Below, piece after piece: positions 1 to 13,984 of a stretch of DNA of 64,000 bases. Origin of the DNA: Marthasterias glacialis. Its lineage: Eukaryota > Echinodermata > Asteroidea > Forcipulatida > Asteriidae. The position numbers and the translations under genes are program-made. The notes below the pieces were generated by a model. It worked only from the letters and a program-made list of their open reading frames with translations. It did not search any database and was not told where the DNA came from. The stretch is taken from NCBI GenBank assembly GCA_911728455.2, contig OU452219.1, forward strand, positions 14,970,397 to 15,034,396, read 5' to 3'. How positions within the stretch are numbered: the first letter of the stretch is position 1; each line of letters begins with the position of its first letter.

Positions 1-3000
1 AATGTTTCAAGAACTCCAACAAGCTATGGACAAGGTTTGCCCATTTGTCAAATCTCAAGATCAACCTTAATCCTCCCATATCTTCCTACATCGGATTCTG
101 GGTTTTGTTTGAGTTGTAGTCATTTCAGTGCTGTACTTAAAAACCACCATAGCATGGGGCAAAGCAGTCACATGTTGACATGATATCACATTTTTCTTTT
201 GAAGAAGTTTATTTAGAGTCCAGAACACTGTGCTTCATTGAACTATTTATGACTGAACTCTGCCCAGATGTTGATTCTTTAGACCATAGTTGTTTTAAAC
301 AGCTTGTATCAAAAGCCCATTAGGATGACCGCAAAATTTGACCTCAACTCAACCAATAAGGTCAAAGTAAGGGTCATGTCCTGAAATGACATTTTCCATG
401 TTAACATGGCTATTGATTTCAAAAACAAAAACTAATTTCTTTTTTGAGCTGTTTTTCCAGACATTTTTACTGAAAACAAATTTTAAAAAAAATCTACAAT
501 AATTTCTATGCCTGGGCTATGGTGATGATTATGCAGACAGGAATGGGCTCAAAATCGCTCCCTTGTGGTGTCTTATAACAAAAGGGAAGTGCAAGAACAA
601 TTGGTCGCCACAGGTGATTTCTGAAGAGAGGATTGCTCCACAAGGTAATTTGTGTGCAAAGTCTATGAGAAAATATTAAGTACAGGGACCAAGGAAAGAA
701 CAATAGAGGTCTCCACAAGGATGCATAAATGAGAATTTGTGGTCTCTTAAAGGGTTAATGGTAAAGACTTTGAGGACTTTTTCTTTCAGGACTTGGATCA
801 GATCTGTAAGATCCTTGTGCCCAAGGGAGGAGAGAGCAACGCATTCATTCGGGAAGACGTTGACAAAGCCTTGGATTCCATGGTTCAGAATGTCAGCCCA
901 CAGAGGGCGCTTGGTGCCCTCATTAACGCGGGATCAAGGTTAGATTTTCTTGAGACTTTTTTCTTGTTACACTTTTCCATTCCACAGTTTACAAAAACTG
1001 GTGTTATTTTAGTGCTATCACTAAGTTTTTATATGAAATGAAATGAAATTAAATGAAATGGTTTATCCTTTTAAGAAAATGAAAGTGAAATGAACAGTGG
1101 TTGTAACTTGTTGTAGTACCTGTACTGTATCTCTTGAATACTAATTCTTATACATTGCCGAAGACACTGCTGTTACCTAGTAAGTCTGCTGCCACCTAGT
1201 GTCCCCAATAGTCTCCCATTGAGCTAACTGTGATAAACTGTTTGGGGAACGCTGACTGAAGATGTAAAATTGACATAGTGTAAGATAAATGTTTTACAAT
1301 CCAAACTCCATTCGTAACTTTCTTCTTCTTCATCCAACACCAAATCACAATGTACAGTCACAAGAGTGCAAACGTCCGTAAAGCCACAGCAATGCACCTT
1401 GACAGGCTGGTAGACAAGATGGGACCAGGGAGGGTACTGAGTGGCGTTAAGGACATCACGGACAAGATTCTACCCACAGCGGCTCGGTTAGCTCTGGACA
1501 ATGCACAGGAAACCAGGTATGATATGCACAGGAGCAAGAGGAACCTTCTCTTCAGGGCCGTCTCATGGCACTGCTGCTTGCCACAGACGTCTGCTTTTAC
1601 AGTTCCCTGTAAAGCCTGTGATTCTACGGGCCATAAGTGTAGAATTCCAGGGCTATTAGTGCCATAGGGTTGGACCCAGTCCTTCTCATTTTTCTTTGTT
1701 ATGAAGAATTTTTTATTTTTTTGAAAATATGAACTGACAAACTATACACCATAAGACTCTTGACATCACATGTTTACAAAAGAGCCACTGAGCTCAAACG
1801 TCCTGCAGCCACACAAGGAAATGACATATTGCAGTTTATGACTTTTATCAGCTTTTGATATGAACAAATGGAACACACCTCAAAACTTGTCTGCTGTTTT
1901 TATTTTTTCCTGAAGCTTGTTTTTAAGTGGTATGCACGATACAAAAATACACAATTCTCATATGATACGAATAACAAAGTAATTTGCCTGCCAGGAAATA
2001 ACACGGAATGCACAAGGTCACTCTTTTGATAAACAAGGTGACAACATTCTATAAAGTGGCACAACAATGATTATTAAATTAAACTGCATACATGTATATC
2101 TGATGAAGAACATCCTAAAGTTTAGTTCATCTTCATTAAATTCACAAACACTTAAATGGATTATCACAAAAGGCATAGAAATATAACTCAGAGAATGCCA
2201 AGCAAATCGTCGTCTGTGTCAGCTGAGAAGCCCTCTCATTTCAGCTGTGGACGTGAAGTATCAATACCATGTGACATGCCTGTATGACAGATTTAACCAA
2301 TCAACCAATGGGGAAGCTGAAATTTACCGTGCAACTAAAATGGCAGCGCGCATGGATTTCGTCAAGGCAGAGAGAAGCACCGATATCTACACTCATAGAA
2401 TTCTCGGGGGTGTGTTTCTATTACTTTGTCTGAGATGTAAGATGACCATCATGTTTTTTGAGTGCAACATTTTTGGGGGGTAAATTCTTATAGCAGAGTT
2501 AATAGTTGATTTTGTTCATGATTTGATAGGTTTTATGCTCGCAAGATGTTGTACTCCATGATGCAACATGAGTCCTTCAATAAACTAATTGAGAAATATG
2601 TACCGTCCAAAGACATGAGGTCCCTCAAGGAAGTACTGGAGAACCTCAGGCAGAAGGTAATGTAATATTTGTTCATATAATATAAGGTAAGAATTAATAT
2701 TCATAAATACCTGGGACAGACTGTCCATTCCAATTGGTCCAGAGGAGATCACGTGGCCATGTTTAAATTTGCGATAGAGACATGGCACAAAGCGTTTAAA
2801 CATGGACTGAGGAAGTTGAGTCAAAAGAGGGCGCTATCAGACGATTGCGCAGAGTGCGCAAATTGCACAGCCCAGTTTAAATTGGTAGCCCCATGGAGGA
2901 AGATGGTAGCGCGCAAATTTGGCTTGCGCAAGTTTAAATCTTAACACAGACCTGAGCGAGGTGAGCTGTCAGATTTGTTCTGAACTTTTAAAGGTTTTTG

Positions 3001-6000
3001 GATGTTTTTAACAGAAATGTATTTATAATTGGGAATAAAAAAATGTGTTGAATCGGTTTTTAACAAGTTGTTTACACACGGTGAGGCCTGGTTTTTGATA
3101 ATTTATCTCGACTTCGTCTCAGTAAAATTATTGAGATCCAGGCCTCATCGTGTTTAAACAACTAGTTGACAACCTCTTCACTACACTTTTATTTCCTTAT
3201 TAGATACCAAACACACAGATCCTTGTCAATTGATTGGTGGAACACACCTCACATGTCATCCATTATTTTGCCCAGTCTTTACTGCAACGTCGCTCCAAAG
3301 TTTCTTTGTAGACCCCTGCTCTCAATATTTTTTTGTTTTATCTCGTAGGGGCCTGGTGGTCTACCGCATGACGCTTCCTCAGCTCGAGTGAGGCGTAGTC
3401 AATCCAACCCACGCAACAGTTCAGGCAGCAACTCCTCCTCAAGGGAAAAAATCTACTCTGCTGGCAGGTATGTATGAAACAGTGGCTCTGGATAGGGCTA
3501 TTTGTTTAGTTGTGGCTGTGGCTGTGGCTATGGCCGGACCATTTGGTCTGTGAATACCACAGACACTGATGTTCCATTTTGATGATTACAACTTTTATGA
3601 CCAGGGTGAGCCCCTTCGATTCGAAACTTTTGATGATATGGGGATCAATATCACCATCCAAACCAAATTCCATGCATTGTTTGCTTGTTTGTTTCAGTCT
3701 TTACCATGACTTCCAGGTAGTGTCAAATGACAGCCGATACTTTTCCCTCACTTGATTTCCTCTAAAGGGTGCTTTACATTTTACCCAAATTTTATAAAGT
3801 GCAGGGAATTTGCATGCATTCATTGATTGAGTCATAATAATCTGTCGCCACAGTTACTGCATCTACCACTACTGCAGGTACATGATTTTGACCTTGTTTT
3901 TAAAGCTAATTTTGGCAAATAGCAAACTATGCGATTGAAGACCCTGTGACCGGATCTTTCTTTCATGCCAGCAGTGATCCGTCACTCTCCAGTTCAATGA
4001 AGCGGACCACTCGGAATTCCTCGCGTAACACAGAGGTGGATCAGGAGACAGTCAAGGACATATGCAAATCACTCTCAGCTGCTGATTGGACGGAGAGATT
4101 ACAAGGGATCACCCAATTACAAGAGATGGCTGAAACCAACAAGGAGCTGGTAGCATCGAATATAGTCAAGGTCTGTTTTATCTTCCTTTTTTTTCCTGTT
4201 TCTGCAAATTTTACTCACTTCATAACCCCTCCTACTCTTTGAACATTTTCCAATGAGTTGACCAACCATTTAAAACCATTCAGCTGCACGGATTGTGTAT
4301 TGTGGCACATCTGTGTACAGAACTAGCTGTGTACGCTTGTGTACTATGTTTGTGTTATGTAGATGCAATCACCACTTGAGACCCTTTTTGCAGGCTGGCA
4401 CAGTTTATCTCTCAAAACTGCCGTGGGTGATATTGCATATGTCGGACAGTGGAAGGGTTGACTCTGTACTGTGTTGATGCATTCACCACGTGGTTACATA
4501 TTGCAAACTGGCATAGTTTATCTATCCTTCAAAACTACAGTGGATGAAATTGAATGGTCAGATAGTAGAAGGGTTAATGTTGGATCAAATTTCACCCCTC
4601 AGAGTTATTTTATGGGAAATAAAACCCTAAGAAAGTTCTCGGGATTGTTCAACCCGACCATATTGTCATACTGTTTCATATTTGCTGCAATTGTATGTTA
4701 AATATAGAGTAACCTCCCTCAATCCTACCACTTGGGCCCTTGGGCCCTTGGGCAGGGTTGGCTTTTTCCGGGACTTGGCCTGGAGTAATTTCATAGCGCT
4801 GTAAAGCAGCAGTAGTGCTTAAATAACTGTATTTGATATGTTTGTTGGGAACCAGCCACAAGCAGTGTACATTACATTGAATGTTGGCTGGTATCCTGTT
4901 TCTGCCAAAGCAAGATTTCCATATACTTAGCAAACATTCATGCTTAGAATCTTCACAGTCGCTCGTCTGTGCAGGGCAATAAATTCCAGATTTCACAAGA
5001 GTTGAGCTCTATCACATGACTAATTTTAAACCTTTTTGGTGATGCTTTTTTAACAGATCTTTGACAACTTCACACCACGGCTGACCGACTCAAACAGTAA
5101 AGTCAACCAAGCAGCACTGCAAACAATGCTTAGTATGGTACCTAGACTTGGTGAATATCTAGCTGCTGTCGTAACAGGAGTGGTACCAGTAGTGTCTGGT
5201 AACCTAGCTTCGAAGAATGCTGTTATATGCAAAACTAGCGAGGAAATACTAGACAGCATTCTATCAAATGTTGGTACGTGAAGGGGTATTTTATGGATTG
5301 TTAAAAAGTATACTTTCATTGAATGTCTATATTTTGTAAGCTTTTTGTAGATTAGCCCACCAGGCTAGTCAATCGTGTATTTTACTTGCCCCTGAGGAAG
5401 TTTTAGTAGCCCAGACATGTATTGTCATAAATGTATCTTTCTGATGTATTAATGGTAGCAATCGCAACCGGTTTGTTGGTTAGTTAAATTCACACACTCA
5501 AAAATAACTTACTTTTTTTTTTTAAATTGTTTTTCACATCTGAATTGGAAAAGAAGAAATATTGAGCATTATAAACAAGCAGGTTGCGAAGTTCTTGGTA
5601 GCCCACAGGACAAGTTGAGAAATGGTTTTCTGCCCATAGCAGTTTTTACTAGACAGTTTATGCTGGGCTAATGTAAGGCCGGAAATTCATGTGTCCGTAA
5701 TGCGTAGTGCGCAATATGTAAAAATGAAAATACTCATTTTTAAATGTTACAATCCTTTTATAACCAAAGGCGCCGTTTCTCATGAATCCCAACAATCTTC
5801 TTTGTCTCTTCCTCCAGATAATATTGTCTTAGTGCAGCCGTTCTCTTCTGCTACACAGTATGGCAATGCTAGAGTCAAGCCCAAGATGGTGGAGAAATTA
5901 GCTTGTAAGTAAACAAACACAGCCTCCAATCTTTTCAAGTAGTTCACACTCTCACACATCTTTGTCCGTCGAAAAACAAAAACAAGCCTGAAATACTTAG

Positions 6001-6947
6001 CTTTTTGCCCTTGGGGATTTCAGATTAATCAAAGCGAAATATATCTCTCGGAATTGCTGGAATCATTTTTTCTTTGAGAATAGAAATTCCAATGAAAATA
6101 TCATTGAAGCACTGGGATTTTTTGTTTCTCTTTCGAGAAAATATCATTCATTCAGCATGAATCGCAAAACCTCGGCCTTGAGACACTGCCGATAATTGGT
6201 CTACTGGCCGGAACCAAGGCTGGAATGTCGGCTCACTTGGACTTGCCTCCATGGAGCGATAATACAATGATAAACAATGGTTGAAGCCTCACGATATCTC
6301 ACAATCCTCTTCTTATAACAAAAGGACAAAGGTCTGGAATTGGGGATTACACAATAATCCTGCATAACGGGGGAATTTTAGCATTATTTCCAGTACCATA
6401 TATTCCTCTATGCTTGGGTGAAACGAAATGTTGTAGGGTGAGTGCATGCGCTGTGCACGCTCTGGAATGGAATGTCCGGGCAACCTTTGTTCCAGGGAAA
6501 GAAGTGGCGTGTATCCAGCGTCATCCGGCGTTAACTGGTTAACTGCGCAACTTTCTTTCCTTCACTTGTTAAGGCAAAAAACTGGGAACCAAGGATTTTG
6601 AAGACTATTTGAATATGGCGAGGCTTGCACAGTATATAAGGAAATTCTTGAGCAGGACAAGGAATAGTCACCGATCCCTTATTTTTCTCCAACCCGCAGT
6701 TCTTTCAACTAAAGTGTACCAACGCAAACAACAGACAGTGGTTCGCAACGTCTTACCTGTCCTCTGGCACCTTCTTGGAAGCCTCACAGGGAGTGGGGCT
6801 GTACCCGGGGGAACCCTGAACCTACGGGGCGCCGTTAATACACTGGCGACCGAGCTCCACAGCTTGATGGGCGACGCCTTACTCCAGCACGCAAGTAGCC
6901 TACCACCGAGGCAACATAACACACTGATGGAGATTATTGGTGTATGA
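1..6947 (+). CDS. TOGARAM1: TOGARAM1-like TOG-domain protein, C-terminal part (nine exons, 5' end outside window)
   Basis: Proposed exons: 1-34 (partial), 790-938, 1358-1516, 2530-2656, 3349-3467, 3972-4170, 5057-5273, 5818-5904 and 6700-6947, with TGA at 6945-6947. All junctions are GT-AG and reading phase agrees across every intron. Together they encode about 445 residues. The first four exons read as the end of one TOG HEAT-repeat domain, with ESNAFIREDVDKAL, then HKSANVRKATAMHLDRLV. The exon at 3349 is a Ser/Arg-rich linker. The exon at 3972 opens a last TOG domain with the typical DWTERLQGI helix, which continues to VVRNVLPVLWHLL near the C-terminus. Known for the family: TOGARAM1 (FAM179B/Crescerin) binds tubulin through TOG domains and controls ciliary axoneme length. 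The N-terminal TOG domains lie left of the window. The paralogue TOGARAM2 is not excluded. Confidence 0.85.
1763..2043. mobile_element. MITE family with ATGTTTACAAAAGAG termini, copy 1
   Basis: ACATCACATGTTTACAAAAG at the left and CTCTTTTGATAAACAAGGTG at the right form imperfect inverted ends. GCCTGCCAGG followed by GGAATGCAC before the right end also occurs in the copy at 10025. It lies in a TOGARAM intron. Confidence 0.6.
4243..4576. repeat. Internally duplicated relative of the TTAACCCTCCTAC element
   Basis: The stretch GACCAACCATTTAAAACCAT through TAGTAGAAGGGTTAA matches 9496-9725 in reverse orientation. The segment with GCAnnCTGGCAnAGTTTATCT and AAAACT-CnGTGG occurs twice (about 4395 and 4505), so part of the element is tandemly duplicated here. 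Located in a TOGARAM intron. Confidence 0.5.
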
Positions 6948-9128
6948 CACCAAATCACAAGTAGCTATGTAAAATAGTAAAAAATGGACAAATCAAAAAA
7001 ATATATATATATGGAAATATATTTATATATTGCAATACATCTATTGGATTTAATACTTTCCTGTCTTGAAATATGGAAAGAAAGTTAGTGTGAGAGCGTG
7101 AGAACTAATGGTTGTTATAGTCACCTTGATCAATTTGCACTCTGCACCTAGCCACCACCCCATACCATACCATGCTGTGTTTGATTGAACTCTTCACATG
7201 TAGCTGTGGTAAAAATGTAAAGCGCTATAGATACCATAGTTCCGGATAGACGCCATCTTCATGGGTTACTTGGCTGCTACTTGTTCTAACTTTTCTGTGC
7301 AGCCAAGCGGTACACCGACCAGCCATGCAAGGAATTTAGCAAAGTTCCCGCATGCCTCCCGGGGTATTTACGCCAAACGCATTGTTGTGTGTCGAAAAAT
7401 GATGTATCGCACTGTGTGAGGTCAAGCGGGAACTATCTTTTACCAAGAATATTTGAGTTTCAGTCCATACAAATGTTTCCAGCTTCATTTTCAGTCTGTG
7501 GGGAATTTCAACATCTACAATGCCTGCATGTTCTGAAAGAGTCTTGTACCCAAGACTACCCAGTGGTACTGGGAAATAATTATATCACTGTGTTTTTAAA
7601 GATGGAAAAGAGCAGATGAAACTTGTAGTGAACAAAACGGAGTTTGAACAGATTATGTGGGTAGGTGAATTTTACGTATGGGAGTTCCTTTGGTGACCAT
7701 TGCTTTTATTTTTACAAAAAGTAGTTTGGTACTTGGTTAAGGTTTCCTCAGAAGAAGAGCAAGCTTGTCGAAATAGTGAGATAGTTTGGGTCCAATCAGA
7801 ACTAAAAAAACATTTGGAGTCATCCTGTTCTTAAGTGTGATGTAAATCCACTATAAGGCACGCTCACTTCTTGCAACTTGGCTGCAATGAGCACCAGAAG
7901 CCCATAGAAAATGCAAAATGGCATTGAGCTAGTTTTTCTTGATTTATGTATGAAAAGAAAACTGGACCTGCCTCTGACACAGGTTTTGCAAAGTCTTAAA
8001 GTCCTCTCAGAATGATCAGCTTCTGTCATAAGAAATGCCTCTGAATGATGACATGAGTTACGTTGGTGCACGGGGTCAATATGGGTTGTAATATGCTAAA
8101 TCGAAGGACAATGCGTGCATCATTGCACAACCCTAAAGCGCTGAAACAACTGACCTAAAAAACAAGTCTCCAGTGTCTGGTTTGTATCCGTACTATTTCA
8201 AATCTGGCAGCTATTTCTCACTGCTTAGGACAGACAAATCTTGCTAGGCAGAAACAGATTACCAGCCATAACGCCTTGTAATATTTATATTGTTTGTGAC
8301 TGGATCCCAGCTAATTTTGGCTAAGCACATGAGTTAACTAAATTGACAGCTGCGGCTGTGGCTATTGCTATGGCTAAGGGTGTTGCTAAGGTCAACCTTT
8401 GCTTCAACGCATGTTAACATGGTGATCCAGCCGAAGTCACAGCCGCTGATTGGGAAACTGGCTGAGTTTTCTTTCCTCACAATGAAAGAATGATCTGTCG
8501 AAAGTCAAATCATTAGATGATTGGCCTTTGGGTGTGTTTTCTTGAACACATATCTCCCAATTTGACTGGCCCTTCAAAGACCAAACAATTGAACAATTAA
8601 ATCGGCGGAAAGCTGCCGAGGTCAATCAAAAACCAAAGACTAAGGTATTTCAGAGACCTAATAATTTCACATGTGTCGTGTGTGAGTTTTTATTACGTTT
8701 GTATACAATTTCACATTAGGCATGTTGGCCACTAATTTTGCAAGTGTAACCCCTCCCAGTAAGCATTTCTTTGTATTGAGTTTATGGGGGGCTATGTTAG
8801 TGACTGTTAATGATATTTTTGTTGTTGTGATAAAAGTGATTGTATTTCTGTTGGTTCGAGTCCACATCTACACAGGGTTTCAACAGTTGCCTTTATGTCG
8901 TTTACTTTGTAAACTCAAAACGTTTGATGGCGACAATGCCGGCATCAATGCATTGTTAGACGAAAACCAGGTTGCGTCATATGAAACAACTTAATAGTAC
9001 TAATCAGTTTTGTGAGAGGTTTTTGTGGAGGATAGTTGAGTAATTAATGCATGTTTCTTGTGACACGCCACATCGTATGTAAGCTGTTGGGGAAGTTTTT
9101 TATTGTAAATTTAAATTGTTTTATTATA

Positions 9129-9281
9129 TTTTGGGGTGAACAGAGAAAATTCACTTGAACCTGTAACCTCGGATTAATGTGCGGCACTCTATGCAACGGC
9201 ACATTATTCCAACAGCACGTTAATCTGGAGGTCGCAGGTTCAAGTCCCGTTCTAGTCAAGTTTTCTTTGTTCACCCCAAAA
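9129..9281 (+). repeat. tRNA-like foldback (inverted repeat around a Pol III B-box-like motif)
   Basis: TTTTGGGGTGAACAGAGAAA at 9129 is mirrored by TTTCTTTGTTCACCCCAAAA ending at 9281. The right arm carries GCAGGTTCAAGTCCCG, which fits the tRNA B-box consensus GGTTCRANTCC. The left arm lacks about 14 bases present in the right arm. The loop is about 30 bases. It reads as two tRNA-related units in opposite orientation. Confidence 0.55.
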
Positions 9282-9495
9282 TTGAATTCAATTTGCCCGG
9301 TCAGTTTCCCTTGTGGCTTTACTACGTTTTATTTTTTCATAATTAGGTACAAGTTTTGTAGTAATGCACAGCAGGAAGACATTTTTATATCAAAACAGTA
9401 CAAGACAGTAAAATTGCTCACATCCTTTTTCAGTCGGTGAGAAACTAGAGAGGTCATGTCAGATGTTAATTGTTACATCCATGTGTTTGCTGTGA

Positions 9496-9725
9496 TTAAC
9501 CCTCCTACTGTCTGACCATTCAATAACATCCACTATGGTTTTGAATGATAGATAAACTGTGCTAACCTGCAATGGATGTCATGTGGTGAATGGATCTACG
9601 CAGTACGCACTTGCACGCAGTTAGTTGTATAGACTCTTGTGCCGCTGTATACAACCTGTGCGGTTGAACGGTTTCAAATGGTTGGTCAAATCACTGGAAA
9701 ATCTTACCACAAGTAGGAGGGTTAA
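9496..9725. mobile_element. Short element with TTAACCCTCCTAC termini
   Basis: TTAACCCTCCTACTGTCTGA at the left and GTAGGAGGGTTAA at the right are inverted repeats. The interior is a reverse-orientation relative of 4243-4576 in the TOGARAM intron, including the GATAGATAAACTGTGC block. A fragment with AAAAGTAGGAGGGTCA is at 27037-27052. Confidence 0.6.
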
Positions 9726-10024
9726 TCGATAGCCATTTAGGCTAGAATATGCTCACGATACTTAGATCAAAAGTATCAGAAATTTGATTTTCTAAGTATT
9801 TTTACGCAAGTAGGTAAGGAAAAAACCCACGTGTACTTTTCCCTTCCCTTTGTAGTGTTTTATTTGTCGATGAAAGCTGCACTTGACAAAGAAATGAGGA
9901 GACACACAGTTGTGTTTTTTTAATCAGAATTTGAGCTGTGTTGTTGACAGCATTGATCCGTCTGGTATGTTAGGCAGCCATTCACCAGATGTATCGGCCA
10001 TGCACCAAGATGTCACATGTAACC

Positions 10025-10322
10025 TTTGATGTCACATGTTTACAAAAGAGCCACTGAGCCTGGACTTTCTGCAGGCACAATTTGTACACAGCTCACCGGG
10101 ACAAAAACGTAAACTTGTATATTTCACGGCGATGGATCTGTACGATTTTTATCGACTTTTGATATGAAGAAAGGGTGAACATCTATTTTTGTAATTTTAA
10201 TTTGATGATGTAATTGTAATACAAAATGAAACAAGTTCTTGCATGACCAGTGTAGTGTCTTGCCTGCCAGGCAAAGGCCTGGAATGCATATGGCCACTCT
10301 TTTTGTAAACAAGGTGACATGG
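10025..10322. mobile_element. MITE family with ATGTTTACAAAAGAG termini, copy 2
   Basis: ATGTCACATGTTTACAAAAG at the left and CTTTTTGTAAACAAGGTGAC at the right are inverted ends. Blocks such as ATCGACTTTTGATATGAA and GCCTGCCAGGCAAAGGCCTGG match the order seen at 1763-2043. Intergenic. Confidence 0.65.
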
Positions 10323-10400
10323 ATTATACAGTAAAAATACACACTTATTTTCTACCGTGAGACTTTTCTACTGTTCCTTTAGGCAGAGGGGGAAGTCTAA

Positions 10401-10577
10401 TGGACTTTATGCATTGACGTCATTTGGCCACCATCTTAGAGGCAAAGCGATGATGAAGCAATGGAAAATGCTCAACATTGTATGCGCGACGTATAGGATG
10501 GGCCAATGAGCAATCTCTCTTTGACTTCTAATGTCAGGGTGCCCCACTGCAGTGACGTCGTGTGCATAAGTTCTATA
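10401..10577. mobile_element. CRE/CCATCTT MITE, second full-length copy
   Basis: TGGACTTTATGCATTGACGTCA at the left and TGACGTCGTGTGCATAAGTTC at the right mirror the copy at 32872. The internal CCACCATCTTAGAGG block and a GGATGGGCCAATGAG block also match. Intergenic, upstream of ZFYVE1. Confidence 0.65.
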
Positions 10578-10877
10578 AAAGGTTACAGCTTAAGGTGATT
10601 CAAAGTGACATATTCTTTTGATGTACTTGTGTACGGCATTCATTCATGCCTGTGCATGTCTCACCAATTATCTTTGATTCTTACCATGTTGTTTTTCATT
10701 GTTGTGGATTTAAATTTCTCAAATTTTAACTTCGTTGGATTGTTCAGTGGAGGAAAAAGGAGAAAGGGTGTATCTGGAACTAATCCGGGTATTAGAAAAT
10801 GAGAGATTAACAGGCCAGGGACATCCTGAGTCCTCCCATTTCCACCCTGGTATGGTTATATAAAACGGGTAAGAGAC

Positions 10878-11002
10878 CTGGGCCCAATGTCATGCTGCTG
10901 CTTACCCTGGAATTCTGCGCTTACGCCCATAGAAGTATGCGCTTTACAGGGCGCTATAAGCGCAAAATTCTTTGGAAAGCAGCTCCATGAAATTGGGCCC
11001 AG
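10878..11002. mobile_element. Miniature element with CTGGGCCCAATnTCATG termini, copy 1
   Basis: CTGGGCCCAATGTCATG and CATGAAATTGGGCCCAG enclose about 125 bp that itself contains GCGCTTTACAGGGCGCTATAAGCGC. The same terminal motif and internal blocks recur at 52983-53112. Confidence 0.65.
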
Positions 11003-13124
11003 GGCCGAATGTTATAAAATGATAAGCACAATATTTGCCCAGCACAGATGTAACTTGCTCAGTAGATATAGTTTGCTATCTAAAATGCCATGCTATTCAC
11101 ATTATGGCACCTGGTGCTCAGCCCTTATTTTGCATAACGTTTCAATAACGCTACAGGACCCAATTTCATGTAAAAAAGGTGAGTAGCCAATTTTTCTGCG
11201 AGGCCAGAATTAGCAGGGTACCAGTCAGAAACAGTAAACATAACATGGTGTTTTGGCTGGTAACCTGTTTCTGCTCAGCAAGATGTTGCTGTGCTAGGTT
11301 TTTTTTGTTGTGCTTACCAGCTCTATGTGATTAAGCCGAGTGGGTTTGCCTGTGCAGTGCGGAATCAATCAGAATCGGACAAGATGTGGGGATGGATTTT
11401 GAAGGATTGTTGGTAGCTTCTTTTTCAGATGACCAATATGAGACATCATTGTACGAGTTACATGGTTCCCGATGTAGGGCATCTTTACGGGCATCTTGGG
11501 TTTGAGCTGCGTCAGGCTGTATCCAGTGGTTCATGACCAGTCATGCAAAGAATTGGATAAAACTTCCGCCTGCCGCACTAACGCAAAACATATTTGTAAA
11601 ACGCATAACACATAGTTGTGCAGCCGTAATCGGTTGACCAATGCCTGTAAAGATGGCCAACTTTACACTGTGTGAAGTCGAGTGGGATTTGTCTATACAC
11701 AGACCAAACAGAGAATCTTCCAGAGAATGACTAGAATTGCTTACCAGTATGCAGCAGTGTTACGGCCTTTCAGAATTCAATGAGGCCAGTGCATTTTATC
11801 CTCAATTCTTTATTCATTTACAATAGATATTTCCAAGTAGGGACTGAGGATGTTTATTTTTTTACAAGAAATGGACAAAAAATATAAGCGTCTGCAAATA
11901 TATTATCTGAATAATGATATAATACACTTTCCTGATTGGCTTTTTTTTCCTGCTGTTATGAGTACTCTTTTTCCCAATTGTAAATGAAATTAATACCATG
12001 AAACAAACTTAAATTATATTCCCATTGTCTTGGGCAGCTTGTAAAACATTGTTCATTGTTTTGCCATGTGAAAATGTACTAAACTTTCAAATTTCTAAAC
12101 CCCTGAATATTTTCTTACTTCTGTTGAAATCACTTCACCTTATTAAATGCTATGTCGGAGTTTTGTGTACAGAAAGTTCCACACAATTATACAAGTATAA
12201 CATCAGTTATTTTTAAACCAATCAAAAAAAATTTCCAGGGCTTGAAATTTTCATTGGTTTGATACATAACTGATTGCGTTGGAATTATCCTTCAAATCTT
12301 TTTTTTTTTTTTTTTTTCAAGTGAACCTACAAATTTGGGCCATTCAGAATTACCAATTTTATTAATAAATTTTAGATTTTATTTTTCTAATTTTTGTTGA
12401 CCAACTTTTGATGTTGATTCCAAATTTTGAATCCCAATTTTGATTTCAAATTTGATTTCTGCGTTTGTTCCTTATCCTTTTTTGAAAAGTTTGACTTTCA
12501 AGTAGTTTCGTTGACCCTTCAAGACAGTTGATAATTGTGAATGGCCTTATATTTTCTAATAAACCTGAATAGCTAATGCCTGACATACGTCTGACAGTTG
12601 ATAAGAAATGTCAAGATTTACTGTTAAATGTTACAGATGGAAGAATTTTTAGGAACTGTAAATGTCGTCACAGTCTTGACTGTGGAATTTAAAATAAAAT
12701 ATCATTTTTTTATTAAGCAAATTAGGGCCTGAAATCTATGAATGCAATTTATATCACTATCACCACCTTTGATTTGTATAATCCTTACTGTTGCCTTGGT
12801 GTTCGCTATTTATTTATTTGTAATAATTTTTTCAGTGACCGATTTAACTTCTGTAAATAAAAAAGTTATATGATTAAAATCGAACAAAAGTATTGTGAAC
12901 TCTCCGTCCGCTTATACCTGATGAAGTGAACATGTCTGTAAGTTACAGTTAATTGTGTTATCTTGCATCTCCTTGTGTTACTTGAAAATCATCAAAGCAT
13001 TATAGAACTATTTTATTTTTAATTATACAAACAAATTCTACTGCATTGGGAGTATTGATGAGTTTAATGGCATATTTTAGTTCGTCATTGTTGTAGCTTA
13101 GTGCTTCGTCAAAAGTGTTGTTGA

Positions 13125-13185
13125 ATTCAATGGAATGAATAAGTTGAGTGGGATTCGAACCCACGTCCACCTGTGTTCCAGACAA
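13125..13185 (-). repeat. tRNA-like fragment
   Basis: GTGGGATTCGAACCCACG is the complement of a tRNA T-arm with a good B box on the minus strand. No convincing acceptor stem or complete cloverleaf is visible, so it is more likely a SINE head remnant than a tRNA gene. Confidence 0.4.
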
Positions 13186-13984
13186 TGCACAAGGTCGATA
13201 GGTTCCAGTCCAACCAAAGTTATCTTCTGCAGAACTTGGAAGGGTTGAAGATACAATGCATATCTATGTCAGTAGGCTGTGCAAGTCTTGTCTGTAATGA
13301 ACATCTTTCAAAACATCTTTCAGAACCTTGGGATCCCACTAGTATTGCACTGACATTAAGGAAACAAAATCACGCTCGTTTAACAGGTCCCATTTTTAAA
13401 AAATATTTATGCGCGGGATTTGCACAGCCTATAGAGTGCCAAAAAGCCAACTGAATTGTAAACTCGCTATTGCCTTTGAAGAGTTTCCTCAGACTTGGCG
13501 CTGTTATAATTTTTGTTTGCGTTTACAAGCCATATAATGACTCGTGTTTTTCAAAAAGAGGCTTGCTTTTTCATAAAATTGTGGAGACCTTTTGTAAAAA
13601 AATATTTAAAAAACGTTTGTAAGTTACTGAAAATAGTTCATCTGTTTGAGCAGATTACATTGTAAATTGGTGTATTCATGAATTTAGTTAAATCTCTAGT
13701 ATGACAGCATTTTCAGTACTATACTGTCAAAGTCAGTACTATCTTGACAACAAATTGTCAGCAGTGTTAGTTCTTGGGTAACTGTTAACCTTTTTATTTA
13801 GACTCATAAAGAAGCCATCAGTAAATTTTCCTGAATAGTTGTGCAGAAGAAAAGTCATAAAATTTGTTACCAAAGTTATGCAATTATTTTAAAATGATAG
13901 ACTGTACAAATCATTTTGGTTATCATATGCTTGCAGATTCAGTTACAAATAAAGCGGTAATTTGTAGTTTGTTTTTAAGTTGTT

